DNA of 64,000 bases from Hoplostethus atlanticus (lineage: Eukaryota > Chordata > Actinopteri > Trachichthyiformes > Trachichthyidae). This document shows, piece after piece, positions 36,277 to 47,699 of the stretch. The notes beneath the pieces are model-generated. The model was not told where the DNA came from. It made no database searches and saw only the letters and a list, made by a program, of their open reading frames with translations. The translations under genes were made by a program, and so were the position numbers. Position 1 is the stretch's first letter; every line of letters starts with the position of its first letter. The stretch covers positions 2,219,501 to 2,283,500 of the forward strand of contig JAXDDX010000034.1 of NCBI GenBank assembly GCA_034670405.1. Direction: 5' to 3'.

Positions 36277-37679
36277 AACAGGTATGTATCATGTGTGAAG
36301 TCAGGTAGTTGTTCCATGTCTTGTAACATGCACAGGCTAGGGCGGTGTGAGGGCAAACTACACACCCACCCACACACACACTAACACGTGAACAGACACA
36401 CACACACACACACTTAAGCTTACGCCTTGACACGCACTCACACACACGCACAGCTTTCCTTCCACATGGTTGACCCTGTGGTTTACATGTGACATTTAAG
36501 AGACGGGGGATCTCTTGGGGAGTTGCGAGGCTGCAGGGAGGGTGGCTGCTTGTGCCATAACAACATATAGGTAAGCACATCCTTCACCAAGGGGTGAAGG
36601 GTTACATCTTGAGCGAGGAAGGGAGGGAGGGATATATGTTTCTTCATGGTCTGCTGGTAGATATTTGGGTCTGTGTTTCAGTGAATGGTACTTGGCACCA
36701 CCAGCTCATGCTGTTGTTGTATGTCTGTACAGATCACAGGGTGGTGCATGTGTCTTTGACAGGGCAAGAAGACACCACATGACTTGACATGAATTCCCAT
36801 CTGCCTTCTCGTTCAGTGTTTGACCCCGGTTGCCCTTATTAAAAACCTCAGGGTCATACACCTGTGTTGCAGCATGGCTGGAGGCTGCCCAATGCCAAGC
36901 ACCGAAGACACCCGACAGAGTTCAGGCACATCTTATAAGGCTGTGCTTTCAAATCGCCCTGCAGCCGGTGTGAAAAGGCCTCTTAGCATGTAACGGTGGC
37001 CGGTGCGTTACGCCTTGGTTATCGGTTTCATATCCTTTCACGTTACACTCTGATTGTTCTAAAAAAATGACTTCTCGTGGGTTGTCAAATGCTTTGTCTC
37101 CAAATGTCCAGGTTTCTGTCCAGCTCAAACCCAGTGTTTCTACTGCAATAAAACACATTTCACAAGCTCACCAGACCTGGCCAAAGTAGAAAAAAAATAG
37201 ATAGAAAGCTTCCTGTATATAGGGGTGATATTTTTCACAGCATTCAGCCAACAGTATTACAATATCAATATCTTATCTCACAAAATAAGCAATTGGGAGA
37301 AGAATAACACTGAAATTATCAATTTTCTGCCTTTGTTTCACTGTTCTCTCACTGTAGTGCTGAAATGAAATGCTAATGCTAACAGAGCTAACGGAGGTAT
37401 AGCATCTTACTGACGCCTCTGATTCACTCGGGTGTTTTTCTTCCGCAGGAGGAGGATTTCGAGGACATGATTGACTCGGCTGAAACCATGGAGAGCCAAT
37501 ACGGTCACCTGTTCGACAAGGCGATCGTCAACGGCGATATCGCCACGGCGTTCAGAGAGCTGAAGGCTGACCTTGAGAGGATAGAAGGGGCAGACGTCCA
37601 GTGGATTCCTGCAGACTGGATCCGATCCTCGCCAACCAAAGCACTGAGACCTTGTGATCACTTTACAGGCTGGATCTGA
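21811..37679 (+). CDS. mpp7: MPP7-like p55 MAGUK scaffold (L27-PDZ-SH3-GK)
   Basis: Eighteen coding exons join in phase: 21811-21835, 22214-22332, 23054-23131, 24660-24740, 26181-26315, 27828-27909, 28058-28143, 28308-28385, 29064-29260, 29400-29458, 29651-29662, 30145-30189, 32295-32468, 34319-34399, 34527-34620, 35126-35234, 36073-36216 and 37449-37679, giving 609 residues. L27-type segments (about 10-110) include [15 protein letters not shown]. The PDZ domain (133-217) has GATIKRDE and [11 protein letters not shown]. The SH3 domain (229-295) has DDAWWQARR. The guanylate-kinase-like domain (383-590) starts [16 protein letters not shown], without the catalytic P-loop lysine as in other p55 proteins, and includes YYGTSLDS and [11 protein letters not shown]. 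These proteins join Crumbs/DLG polarity complexes at cell junctions. Gene order points to MPP7, but the hinge residues [10 protein letters not shown] are closer to MPP3/MPP4. The start codon in the first exon is the best fit rather than proven. Confidence 0.9.
22163..22195. repeat. (TG)n microsatellite next to an mpp7-like acceptor
   Basis: About 16 TG units end 18 bases before the 22214 exon; only a short pyrimidine run lies between. Confidence 0.95.
22602..22937. repeat. Long imperfect (GTA/GCA)n trinucleotide repeat
   Basis: About 335 bp of GTA units with interspersed GCA and ATA variants in an mpp7-like intron. The apparent poly-leucine frame on the minus strand is an effect of the repeat and not a gene. 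A (CA)n run follows at 22963-22999. Confidence 0.95.
24612..24650. repeat. (CT)n repeat forming a splice polypyrimidine tract
   Basis: About 19 CT units end 9 bases before the mpp7-like exon at 24660 (tgcttctag|CTGG). The repeat itself therefore provides the polypyrimidine tract of this acceptor. Confidence 0.95.
25027..25043. repeat. Poly-C run of 17 bases
   Basis: An uninterrupted run of C in an mpp7-like intron. Its length is prone to sequencing error. Confidence 0.9.
25160..25216 (+). mobile_element. Short LINE reverse-transcriptase remnant (YADD box)
   Basis: One frame reads [14 protein letters not shown], the catalytic Y-A-D-D box of non-LTR reverse transcriptases with suitable hydrophobic flanks. 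It runs directly into a (CA)n repeat at 25217-25251. Only about 15 residues are recognisable, so the LINE family cannot be named and chance is possible. Confidence 0.4.
25529..25560. repeat. (CA)n microsatellite
   Basis: About 15 CA units in an mpp7-like intron. Confidence 0.9.
27036..27081. repeat. (GT)n microsatellite
   Basis: About 23 GT units in an mpp7-like intron, immediately before the MITE candidate at 27106. Confidence 0.95.
27106..27337. mobile_element. MITE with CACTGCAAAAA terminal inverted repeats
   Basis: The left end CACTGCAAAAAATC is mirrored by the right end TTTTTTTTTGCAGTG, bounding about 230 bp of AT-rich sequence with no coding capacity. CACTGCAAAAA ends are common on small fish DNA transposons. 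No clear target duplication is seen. Confidence 0.55.
30995..31146 (+). mobile_element. tRNA-derived SINE of a percomorph-type family
   Basis: A B box GGGTTCAAGTCC (31049-31060) is followed by a body with TTGCATGCTATCCCCTTCC and a 3' end TCCAATAAAGCAGCAGAAATG. The layout matches SINEs frequent in spiny-rayed fish, which end in ATAAAGGCAAAAATGCC-like sequence. The A box region is degraded. It lies in the mpp7-like intron before the 32295 exon. Confidence 0.65.
33931..33952. repeat. (GT)n microsatellite
   Basis: About 11 GT units in an mpp7-like intron. Confidence 0.85.
34730..35070 (+). mobile_element. LINE-type 3' end with (ATT)n tail
   Basis: The stretch contains AAAGCCCTTTGTAAACTG, TATAAAAAGTGCCACACAA and ATATAGTTTATTATT, then about 160 bp of ATT/AAT repeats. 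This resembles the fish LINE 3' end AAAGCACTTTG...AAGTGCTATAAATAAAGTTTATTATT. It lies between two guanylate-kinase exons of the mpp7-like gene. Confidence 0.55.
35262..35297 (+). other. Perfect 15-bp inverted repeat near a 5' splice site
   Basis: AGTAGGCTGCCTTGA and its exact reverse complement are separated by six bases (gtcaat). The hairpin begins 28 bases after the end of the mpp7-like exon at 35234, so it would form in the pre-mRNA close to the donor. It is short for a microRNA precursor. Confidence 0.85.
35768..35893. repeat. Minisatellite, three copies of a 42-bp unit
   Basis: Three units of 42 bp at 35768, 35810 and 35852 share the core CATAGTGTATGCTAA and the end TAGCATGGAGC, with a few differences each. 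The array is intronic. There are no unique spacers, so it is not a CRISPR array. Confidence 0.85.
36239..36274. repeat. (CA)n microsatellite just after an mpp7-like exon
   Basis: About 18 CA units begin 23 bases after the exon end at 36216. More CA-rich sequence follows near 36360-36415. Confidence 0.9.
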
Positions 37680-38212
37680 ACTCGGATGTCTTATGCAGAG
37701 ACCCGAACAACTACAGTGTACTGTCTGACCATTCAGAGAAAAACTCTGCCGTGGTTAAAGGAGGAGTTTTTTGGAGTTAAATAGGGACATGGACATATTT
37801 TGAATTTATTCTTATTTTAAACACTTTTATGTCGGTAAACCCGGCATGTGTACTCCATAGTGTCCCTTGGATATATAGTGTGCGGCCAATTAGCCAAACA
37901 GAAACCTCTCTCGCTCTCTCCCTCCCTCTGTCCCGGAGCCAACTCTTTCTGTTGGCATTTGGCTGAAATAGCGTCGGCTTGGAGGACGAAGAAGAAAAAA
38001 ATAAAACTCTCCAGGACTTGCGGCCGCGTGCGATCCCTCCCTGCCAAGTCGCAAACATCAGCATGTAATTATTCTGACAGCTGCTGCACTTCAATTAACT
38101 GTAATGTACACCAGAGGAATATTATTAGTAGCAGTCGGGGGAGACACTCGCCAGTAACATGCTGTACAAAATAGGGACGCAAACAAGATAACAGACTTCG
38201 GATGAAGCGGCA

Positions 38213-38218
38213 AATAAA
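38213..38218 (+). terminator. Candidate poly(A) signal of the mpp7-like gene
   Basis: AATAAA lies about 530 bp past the stop codon, giving a plausible 3' UTR. No stronger signal is seen closer to the stop. Confidence 0.5.
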
Positions 38219-38219
38219 C

Positions 38220-41000
38220 CTGTTTCAGCTTACGATGGAGTTGTGTACGTTCGCCGATAAAGACTGTACAAGTTGTGTCCTTTAGGTACTAGATGAAATG
38301 CATTGCAGTACTTTGGATGTTGAGTAATATATACACATGTACAGTTGTAGGCCTGCTCTGCTTTGAGAATCCAAACGACTCCAATATGAATCATTACTTG
38401 CGAAAAGGTCCGTGCTATACAATACCGTACCGGAATAACTGGCAGCGATTCCCCATTAGCGACAGTCCATTAACAAACACTCATATTTGAACATGGCAGC
38501 TGTCTGGTTCTCGAAAAAACCGGGAGACACACGGTGCAGATTTCACCAGTCCGCACGAGCTATTTGAGCTAATTCTATTTAATAGCTGCATTCCTCTACA
38601 TTAGGGGGTTTCCTTCCTTCTTTTTTGGACGCTGTGGTCAATTGGGTGTGAAGGAGTGTTAATGTGTCCATCATGTCGTGTTTGGGAGGAAAGGGAGAGC
38701 GGCGTGATGTGGAGGGAAGGTAATGGGCTTCTGGGGGATTTGGGCCTTTCGCAGACATATAGCGAGAGTTACGACTGGACATAAAATCCTACTGTAAAGC
38801 ACGGTGATAGCGGATTGAGGCAGGGAGGATGAGCAAATCGGTGGAGGGCACCGTCATGTCAGAAGCCCCCCGAGGTGAATGAAGTATTTACGTCACGTCA
38901 GCAGGGCCCGCCATCAATGTCAAACGCGATTGGAAGATGGTGGCGGCGCGGGGGGTGCTAATGGAGAGGCGCTCCTTGGTGTGTGTGTGTGTGTACGTGA
39001 ATCCCCGTCGCCGAAATGCACTAGCCGGGGCTGTCGGGGCAACACTCTGCCCGCTGTCTCTGCCAGGGCCCGAAGCTCGGCCGCAGCCCAAAGCGTGGCA
39101 GTATAATTTCATCACGCCGCTGAGAATCTGCAGGCACCCTCTGAGATCATAACGCCATTAAAGACACCGGAGCAATCCAATGAAACCCCCCCCCCACCCC
39201 CCAGTTTTTATGTCCACTACGGCTCCCACTTCAAACATTACACAGAAGTATGATGTCAATTGGTCTCGGCTAATTTGGCCCAATCATGTAACTGTCTATT
39301 TGAAGAAAACGTGAAAATAAATACGTCTGATGTTAAACAATATATTCATCTCCGTCTGAATATGTTCCTAACTTATGAAGTGCCCAAGCAGTAAAAAACA
39401 CATGCCAAAAGTATATGGCACTCAGTTAACCCTCATTGAGGCTTCACCTGAGCCATGAGCCGAACAGGAGGCGTACCCCTCTCCTCATAGTAGCGTGACA
39501 TCAGGAAAAGCCCTCTGCAAGGATAGCGTCTATAAAGAAAAGACCAAATCACTGCTCACGTTGAGTAAATAGGCCACACACAGGTTGAAGTCTCTTTCTG
39601 AATCCACATAACATCTAAATTTGACAGAGATTCAACACGGTTTGGATGTTCAAGGATACACAAAAGTGCCTATTACTGCAGAGACTTTTGCTTTTAGCTG
39701 TTTGGAGTCTGTGAGCCTCACACACACACACGTACACACCAGCGCCAAGCTATCCAAACAAGTCAAACTATATCTCCCTTCACCATGTTTTTCTACAGGT
39801 CTCGAGGCTGCCGAAGGTAGGTGTGTCCCCCACCTAATATCAACAGTTGAGCCGGTAAACACATCACAGAGGGACAGGAGTAAATGGTGTGTGATACCAC
39901 GTAGCATTCTCCGACCTCCGGCTGTGGAATGTGGAGCGTGGAATTTACTGCACCTATCGGGGGATGCTTGTGCCGGCCCATGTGTTTTTCAGCTTTTGAA
40001 ACCCCTGAAAGTGAACCTCCCTGCTGATACGGGTGAATTTACGAACGGGGGGACAAGAATTTGCACTTTGATATATCTGCTTATATAACGTAGGTATCGG
40101 ACGCAAGCGGGTTTATACGGGGACGCTGACTGACTGGCAGGCCAAAAGTGGCGGCATTTCCATGACATACATCCCCATTTGTTTTGGGGGGAGGATGTTT
40201 GGATATGGCGAGGAGACGCACAAACGTTGGTTGACAGCTCGACTTGGACTATCAAGCCTCCGGGTCCCGGGCCCGGTGCCCGCGCGTTGTCATAGCCTAC
40301 AGTTGCACTAATGACGACGCTAAAGCTTCTGTCAGACCCGGTTTTCGTCATCGCTCCCAGTCCCTTGCTCCTAAGTGCTCTTCTGAAATGGAGACAAACG
40401 TTGACAAATGTGTGCATTATCTTTGGATTATCCTCACTCGTTCGCACCGCAGACATTGTGAGAGATACACAAATCTGTGTAGCGCACGTGCCCCTCACAC
40501 ACTCACACACACACACACACACACACACATGCTCACAAAAAGAATTCATCATCATGTAACACTGGCCAAGGATGAGATAGACACAGATCATTTTCATTTT
40601 TCCATTGTTTGTGTTGACTTTGTTATGGGCCAATTTGCACTCCATATCCATTTGAACTGCCTAACACAAAACACAGTTTGGTGGTTTCGCTGGTTATTAA
40701 GAACCTTGTCATTACACCCGTAAATTTCCAGAATCCCCTGGTAAAACATATATTATTTGCTGACACGACTTTTGGTAAAACCACAGGATCCACAAGACTC
40801 ATATGCCTCATGAAGAAACTATGAAGGCATGTCAGATTGCTTAACCGGGATACTGGCTGCACTCTCGACACACACACACATACTCCAGACGAAAATCTCA
40901 ATAATAAATTTGATGACCACATCTGCTGATATTCTTACATATGATGCAGTTTTTTTCAAAACACGGTGTGCTACTGGCACTGCTGCTCAGCAAACCTCTC
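38220..41000. other. Intergenic region between mpp7-like and mkx
   Basis: No coding exons recognised. GC-rich CpG-containing sequence lies near 38870-39120 and 40250-40290, a run of C near 39188-39202 and a (CA)n repeat at 40499-40530. Long overlapping frames on both strands near 39.6-40.7 kb are mutually exclusive and run through the CA repeat. In human, ARMC4/ODAD2 lies between MPP7 and MKX; no trace of its armadillo repeats is visible in this interval of about 2.8 kb. Confidence 0.6.
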
Positions 41001-41025
41001 CTCACAGAGCTCTGCCGAGAAGCCG

Positions 41026-41072
41026 ATTGGACGGCGGGAGAGCCAATAGGCTAAGAGAGGAGCAGGTTATTT
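41026..41072 (+). promoter_or_regulatory. Candidate mkx promoter with paired CCAAT motifs
   Basis: An inverted CCAAT (ATTGG, 41026-41030) and a direct CCAAT (41043-41047) lie 17 bp apart, followed by an AT-rich TTATTTGAA near 41068. This is about 300 bp upstream of the chosen mkx start codon. It is assigned by motif and position only. Confidence 0.4.
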
Positions 41073-41370
41073 GAACTCTCCTCACACTGCACAGCTAAAC
41101 CAGACAACATTCTCTTATTTTTGCACACATAATTTCCCTCATTTTGGTAACTGCAAGACTGGCATCATCTGCCGGGTCAGTAACTGAGGCCGCTCTTTTT
41201 GGGTCTCGGGGTGCTCTGAGACAAGAGCAAAAGGAGAACCTCTTTTTTTCAAGCTGTTTTGAATTACTTTTTTTATCAAGCATACAGACAGAGAGGATGG
41301 GAACCTACCATTTGCGCGTGGAAGTCCACTGATGCACCTGTCGATTGGGAAACCTCTCGGGAGTGTCAGA

Positions 41371-44300
41371 ATGAACCAAGTGGCTGCGATGAAGCCAGAT
41401 AACCCCCTTCGTTTGGAGGACAACGGGAGAGCAGAGGAGCGGAGCAGACTGAACTGTGTAGACATAACTCAACCCAGCAGAACAGATAGGCAGAGCACAG
41501 ACTCGCTGCAATGCCAGGAGACGAGTGAGAACAGCTCTCCTATCAAGTACAGGAGATATGGGTACGCTCTTGCTTGTCTGCTGTTGGAAATATGTGGAAT
41601 GCTGTTTCTTTTTTTTTGTTTTCATATTTTGCATTTCTGTGCGATAATGCAGTTGTACTTTGAAATACAGTAAGTTAATAGTTAAGATAATGTTATAACC
41701 TCACATTATGTTATAGCAGTGTTATAGCTCATGTGCGTAGAAGTGCAGACAGAAGTGGATTGGATGCTGTAAATACTGTAAATGGCAACAATTTATACCA
41801 CAACAAATCAATTGCATGACGCCTTCATCTTATCTGCCAATAACATGCGTAGTAGTTTTGATGTCCCTTGTGTCAATGCCAAACAATCACGGCAGCACAA
41901 CACCAGGGAGGATTGCAGGTGGACTTATAGTTAACATAGATGACTTGTTGATGACTCCTCCAGGTCTCGCGTGGGCGGGGTCAAAGTCCGCCACAAGAGA
42001 CAGGTGCTGCAGGACATGGCCCGGCCCCTGAAACACTGGCTGTACAAGCACCGGGACAACCCTTACCCCACCAAGACCGAGAAGGTCCTGCTAGCCCTGG
42101 GCTCTCATATGACACTAGTACAGGTGAGGTGACGGAGGAAGTGGAGGGAGTGGATGACAGCAGACCTGCGTTGCTAGTGAATTCTACAGCTGTGTCCCCG
42201 TTCAGGGAAGAGCAATCGAATGATGATGAATGATTTTTGTTGTATCATTTTGTGCTGCGGTTGATTATGAATTAGTTCAATCTAGGGCGGGGCTTCCTTT
42301 TCCGTAAAGTCCTTTGAGACAAACTTGACTTAACCTGATAGCCCAGGAGCCTAAAACCCGGCGACGTCTGTTGCAGGTGTCCAACTGGTTCGCTAATGCC
42401 CGGCGGAGGCTGAAGAACACGGTGAGACAGCCAGACCTGAGCTGGGCCCTGAGGATCAAACTCTACAACAAATACATCCAGGGCAATGCCGAGAGGCTGA
42501 GCGTGTGCAGCGATGACACCAACTCAGAGGGTGAGGGCGACGCCACGTGTCCTAGATCACATGTCCTACAGCAAAGGCTGGATTCAGGACCCGTAACCTT
42601 GGTGTTTGCTTTAGCCCATTGAATCAGCAGGACTCGCTGCTTATAGTGACATTTGTGACATCTTGGGTGAAAACCTTGTATCTACAACAAGGAACTAAGA
42701 AAACAGCCTTGTTTTTAGCTTGGCAACGTTGCATTTTCAGTTCATCCAACAGGTTTTAAAAGGGTTCCATGAGCCCGATGAACATAGAATGTAATCCTGA
42801 CCATACCATGTAATCCTTCAACTGAAGTTAAAACATGAAAACCAGCAAAATTGGAGTCAACGATGATATTTATGAGTCACTTCTGTTTACTTCTCCCTCA
42901 GTCATTGCATTTGTTGTTGTTGTGTTTTGTTGCAGACGAAGAGTGTCCCTTGCAAACTCCCATCAGCCAGTCAGCTTTCGGCAGGTCATCCGGCGTCCTC
43001 CAGAAACAGGGCAACGTCCTGGCCATGGCTGATTCTGCCAACAGCGACGACAGCGTCTCGCCGCCCTCCAAGTACAAGAGCAGCTTGCTGAACCGCTACC
43101 TGAACGACACCCTGCGGCACATGATGGCGTCCGACGGCGTCGCCGCCGCACCCCACAAGAGGAGGAGCCACTCTGAATCGTTCAGCTCCAACGAATGTGA
43201 TGAGGACCTTGTCTCTCCGGCGTCCTCTTCTGAAACGGAAACCAACTTTGTCTACCACATGGGTGAGAGAGATATCAGTTTTCCTCTTTCTGTCCAGGGG
43301 TCATGACGGGTCACTTATCTGGTTCCCCCCAAGCAGGAGATTTATACTGCTGTTCTCCTTCGAAACCACAGTATAGTGATAAATAGAGATTAATAGCCTG
43401 TCCCATTAAATGTCTTGCCATTAAATATTAAATTCCATTAAATATTATGTATAATATCATGAAGAGTCGACATTAATGATCCAGCATAGTCAGGGAGCAA
43501 ATTGAGAAGAAATAAGAAGGATAGCACGCCCTGCTAGCAGAACATACTAAAAGCATCTTCCTTGTTAACTATAGATTTATGTTTAATAGGTTGGAAAATG
43601 ACAATTTAACTACCCAGCATCCCCTTTGTTAGATTTGAACATACCACCGTGTGTAGTAAAACAAGAACAGAACGCCCAGTAACTTCCACACGGCTCCTCT
43701 GTGGTCCTTGACATGAATATAAAGCTCTGCCATTCAACTGAAAGTCAGCAGCTCCAACCAAGATTCAATAATGAAGTTACAAGCCAAAAGCTGGACTGGC
43801 GTTTTGACACCTGGGTGCCCTTTCAGACCTTTAGGGAACAAGCTTAAGTTACGTTGACAAGCCTCAAGATTCGCTAAGGACGCAGGAGCCAAAGCTCTTT
43901 ACAAACATGACTAATAAGGACTCACGCAGACGCCGAAATCCCTCATTTTGAAAATTGGATAGGGCTGGAGCTGGCTGCTGCCGCGCACCACAAATATGAT
44001 TTCCATATACTAGAATGTGCCATTTGTTCCGCTTCAGCTTCTCGCCGTGGTGGAAATGTCCAGTCTGTCTCAAGGACAATTACAGAATGTCTGAGACTTT
44101 ATTCTTCCCAGGGTGAGAAGAAGTGGCCAAATGTGTAAAAATGGTAGTAGAGCATTAGACGAGCTCTTACAGCGACTGTCAATGGTGTCACGGAGGCGGT
44201 GCACGGCGAGATTGCTGTGCATTGTTTTGGCACCGTGTTACTCAAAAGTGTCACTTTTCTCTTGAAAATAAATCAACTTTTTCATTAGATTGCTAGAGTG

Positions 44301-47300
44301 GTGAGAATTTGACTGTATAACACACTCTAAAGTAGAAGGGAACAAGGCATCAAGTTCATTTTGACTATTTTGCAATTTTACTGAACAAGGAGTTAGGTTG
44401 TAGTTTCAGATTGGTAATTTGAACAAATGGTGATACATTGCACCCTGCTCAAACACGTTTTAAAGGAATGAAATGCTATACCCTCTAAAAATACACCAGC
44501 TTGATTTTTTACAATTAAACAAATATGATTTCAATGATAAACAATGTTAAAAGAAGTCTGATGCACTTCACTGTTTTGACTTCAAGCTGTATTTCTTCTT
44601 TTGGGGCATTTGGGAGTTTCTAGGTTTCAACACAGACTCACTGTGGAGAGTGCTGCTGAAATGCTTGCGCAACACTTTAATGTATCCCTACTGGTCACAT
44701 TATGGGTGTTTGTAACCCAGTATGGTTCCTCAGTGGAGGTGAAGTGGAAAGTCAAGCTGCCAGATCCATGACTAACACTAACACCATAAACACGTTTGTA
44801 CGCCGCCCGGGAGAGGGCTAAAACAGTCACTAACCCTAACTGATGGACTAATAAGTGAGGGTGTCTTGAAAGGACGCTCAAAAACATCTCAGTCTTAATC
44901 CCATTGCCAATAAAAATCCATCAGATTAGTACATGCTTGTACAGTGTGTGTTACTGCTCTTTGGACAGGAATGTCAACGTGACAATCGAATACATTGAGA
45001 CCATAGGATGTGGTCCTTGTCCCGAGTTCAGGATTTCCCTTCAAAAGGCTAGAGACCCATAAATGTAACTGGAATCGTGTTTTATTGGACACCGGGTGAA
45101 GAAAAACTGATCTTGACACATACCTTGCTCCGTTTTCCACCACGTTTTGTTTCGAATGAAAACACGCCTGCTGAGAGGAGAGCCTCTTGCTTTTCAAATC
45201 CCTCAGATGAGTCAGGCTTATCCGCATCGAAGGAAATGAAGCGGTCGTTTTCCAGCGCGGAATCACGGTGACACACCCTTGGTGAGGTTGACTCAAAGTC
45301 ATCACCGCCGGGACGCAATATGACCACGTGAGCGAACTCATTTAGCCACTATTCCAACGGGAGACAGGATTTATGATGCTAATAGAAAACGAAATCTTAA
45401 TTGAGTATTGCAGCGTCTCGGTTCTACGTGAGACTTGTCGACGGAAGATTCCTACTTATTGGTTAATAGATAAGATTAGAGGAAAGCGCTGAAAGGAAGT
45501 TATGACTTCACTGCACAACTTCATACAGCATTATCAAAGAAACAGCTTCATTAAGCCTTCCAAGAGTTCAGTATGCCCCCGCCCCCGCCTGTCTGTAAAT
45601 GTGACCTGCCAGAGGTAAGACAAATGGATTATTTTCAGGTAATAAATACAACAGAGGAAGTACTTTCTTGGCAAACTGTGCCACAGCTAAAGAGAAAAAA
45701 TGCTTAGGGACGTTCAGTAGCAAAAAAGCAAAACGGGCCAAATGATTTACTATCAGCTTGTAGTTTCTCTTGGCTCGGGCCCGGTAAAAGAAATCAGAGA
45801 CAGGGATGTTTCAGACTGTTGCAATGAAAGGCAGCATTTTGTGCGCTCCAAAGCTGGCCTCTAATTTTCCCTCTATTGCTCCCTGAAGAAAAATAGTTTT
45901 TGACCAGTCTCAATCTGCTCGGCTGGAAGGAGGCAATACTCCAGAATCCGAATGGAAAATATGTTCTACACATTATGCACATTATTGCATAAACACTCAT
46001 AAAACAACATAACGCAAAGACCACAGAGGCATATTGTGCAATCAAGATATATTACTCATCACCCCCGTTTACTTGGAGAGAGCCAGAGGTAGTTTCACGT
46101 CAACAACAAGCGGTGTGTGAGGAAGAGATTAACTGGTGACGGACAGATTAGCTCGTTTAGCGCTGCCAGCTATTACTAGTGACAACCATTCCTCTTTCCG
46201 TGGATCCTTTGGGATGCTCCCCTGCCAATTGCTATGATGCATTGCTACTCTTCAGGACTCAGTCAAAATGCAGAGGCAGAGGGGGGAATTAGTGAGCTAA
46301 CTTCATGGGTGCTAGCAGCACAGCAATCTCTCCTCCTCGTGGCACGGAGCAGATATCGTATTTTTCCATCTCGAAAGCACAAAGAGAAACATATTTAGCA
46401 TTTGTTTTGGCTGGAGTAGCTAAGCGCAGCCAGACTGGAGCACTTCACGGAGTTGAGTAAAACATACGCAGAGAGACATGCATGTATATATATATATACT
46501 ATATACGTGGATATACACACATGGACATGAAAACCAAAACATCCATAAAGTTAATACTATGTATCACTAACCCAGACTATAGAACCCAATGCAGGTATTG
46601 AATGTAAATAGTGTAAATGTTCTCCGTTGATTTATCCACACATAAAGCTAACTGATCAATGACTTGATTCATGGCAAGTTTAGGTGAGCCTTTTTCTTCT
46701 CTTTTGCAGACACAGTGGACTACGCCTCAAATAAATGTGACAAGTAAGTCTGACTATTTATTGCTCCATCTGCAATCAAATCAGCTGTTTGCGCTTTGCA
46801 GCTCCCATCAATTTGAAAAGCAATACTACGTATAATCTCTCTTGGCAGAGACACCATCCCTAGTTAATCCATAGTTACGCTGCTTTACCAAAGAGATATC
46901 CAAGCAAATAGAAACTCAACAAATACAGAAACTGATTTTATTTGGGCAACAATATTCAGTGACACACACTACGGTCGGTTTTCTTTCATCCTGGGTGGTA
47001 TTCCGTCTGATTCACAGTGTCCAGCAGAGAAGAGATGACCAAGGCTGGAGGGAGATCCATGCCGCCATGGCTCTGACCAACTTGGCCCAGGGGCAGAGCT
47101 GCACCACGGACCAGAGTGGCATAACAGTGCCCATGACTGCCACGGGGCAGAGCTGCACCATAGGACCTACCACCATGACAAGGACCACTATCATTGGCAA
47201 GATCTGCGCCACGGGACCCACCGCTGTCACAAGGCAGAGCTGCTCTGTAGGGCCCATCATTACAGCGAGGAGCTGCGCCGCCGGACCCACCCTCACCAGC

Positions 47301-47372
47301 CGCATCATCCAGAAGTCTTCCCACATCTCCGAGGTCCAAACTGTCCAAGTAGCCCTGGCAAACAGCGTGTAG
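41371..47372 (+). CDS. mkx: MKX (Mohawk), TALE homeobox transcription factor
   Basis: Six coding exons join in phase: 41371-41561, 41964-42123, 42377-42530, 42936-43262, 46710-46743 and 47018-47372, giving 406 residues against 352 in human. The TALE homeodomain (about 71-131) includes KHRDNPYPTKTEK, the three-residue-extended loop, and helix 3 VSNWFANARRRLKN. Other Mohawk blocks follow: QPDLSWALRIKLYNKY, KYKSSLLNRYLND and SFSSNE near 200-260. ALTNLAQG and IIQKSSHISEV lie in the last exon. MKX represses myogenic genes and drives tendon collagen expression in the nucleus. The start MNQ is chosen because it aligns with human MNT; an in-frame ATG 39 bases upstream is an alternative. The extra length lies mainly in the last exon, where residues 315-383 form about five imperfect cysteine-containing repeats. 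Confidence 0.95.
47094..47300 (+). repeat. Coding repeats in the last mkx exon
   Basis: About five degenerate units of 36-54 bp encode variants of QSC-T-x-GP-T-x-T-R: GQSCTTD, GQSCTIGPTTMTR, GKICATGPTAVTR, QSCSVGPIITA and RSCAAGPTLTS. The frame stays open, and the conserved Mohawk end IIQKSSH follows at once. Human MKX has a very short linker at this place. Confidence 0.8.
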
Positions 47373-47684
47373 ACATTTGGTATGAACCTCTGGTCTCACA
47401 GCTCACCCTTCCACATGGGTATGGTACACTCTGTACAGGTGCTAAAGTAGCCAGTGCCTTGCAATATCTGTGATGCCTCTGAGACCATTATTTTGTAATG
47501 TTGATCAACTTTTTCACTCGTTTTTTTTGTATTGCAAATTGAAAAACAATATCCTCAATTGAATATTTTCTACTGTTGATGCTATGTACGTAACTTTCCC
47601 CATTCTCTTCTGTTGCAGTAAGTTATATTAACTTCCATGAGACTGGATAATCATCCAACGCTAACCTTTCACAGCAGCTATTTG

Positions 47685-47690
47685 AATAAA
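47685..47690 (+). terminator. Candidate poly(A) signal of mkx
   Basis: AATAAA lies about 310 bp after the mkx stop codon. Confidence 0.5.
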
Positions 47691-47699
47691 CTCCAATGT

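Noticed and set aside
39989..40651. 220-residue frame on the minus strand between mpp7-like and mkx
   Set aside because: It runs through a CA repeat, overlaps long frames on the other strand, has no family motif and no codon or splice context.
41332..41370. Upstream in-frame ATG as mkx start
   Set aside because: Human MKX starts MNT, matching MNQ at 41371; the upstream residues have no counterpart, although use of this ATG cannot be excluded.
46986..47399. 137-residue frame antisense to the last mkx exon
   Set aside because: It is a shadow of the repetitive mkx coding sequence, which is clearly the real frame.
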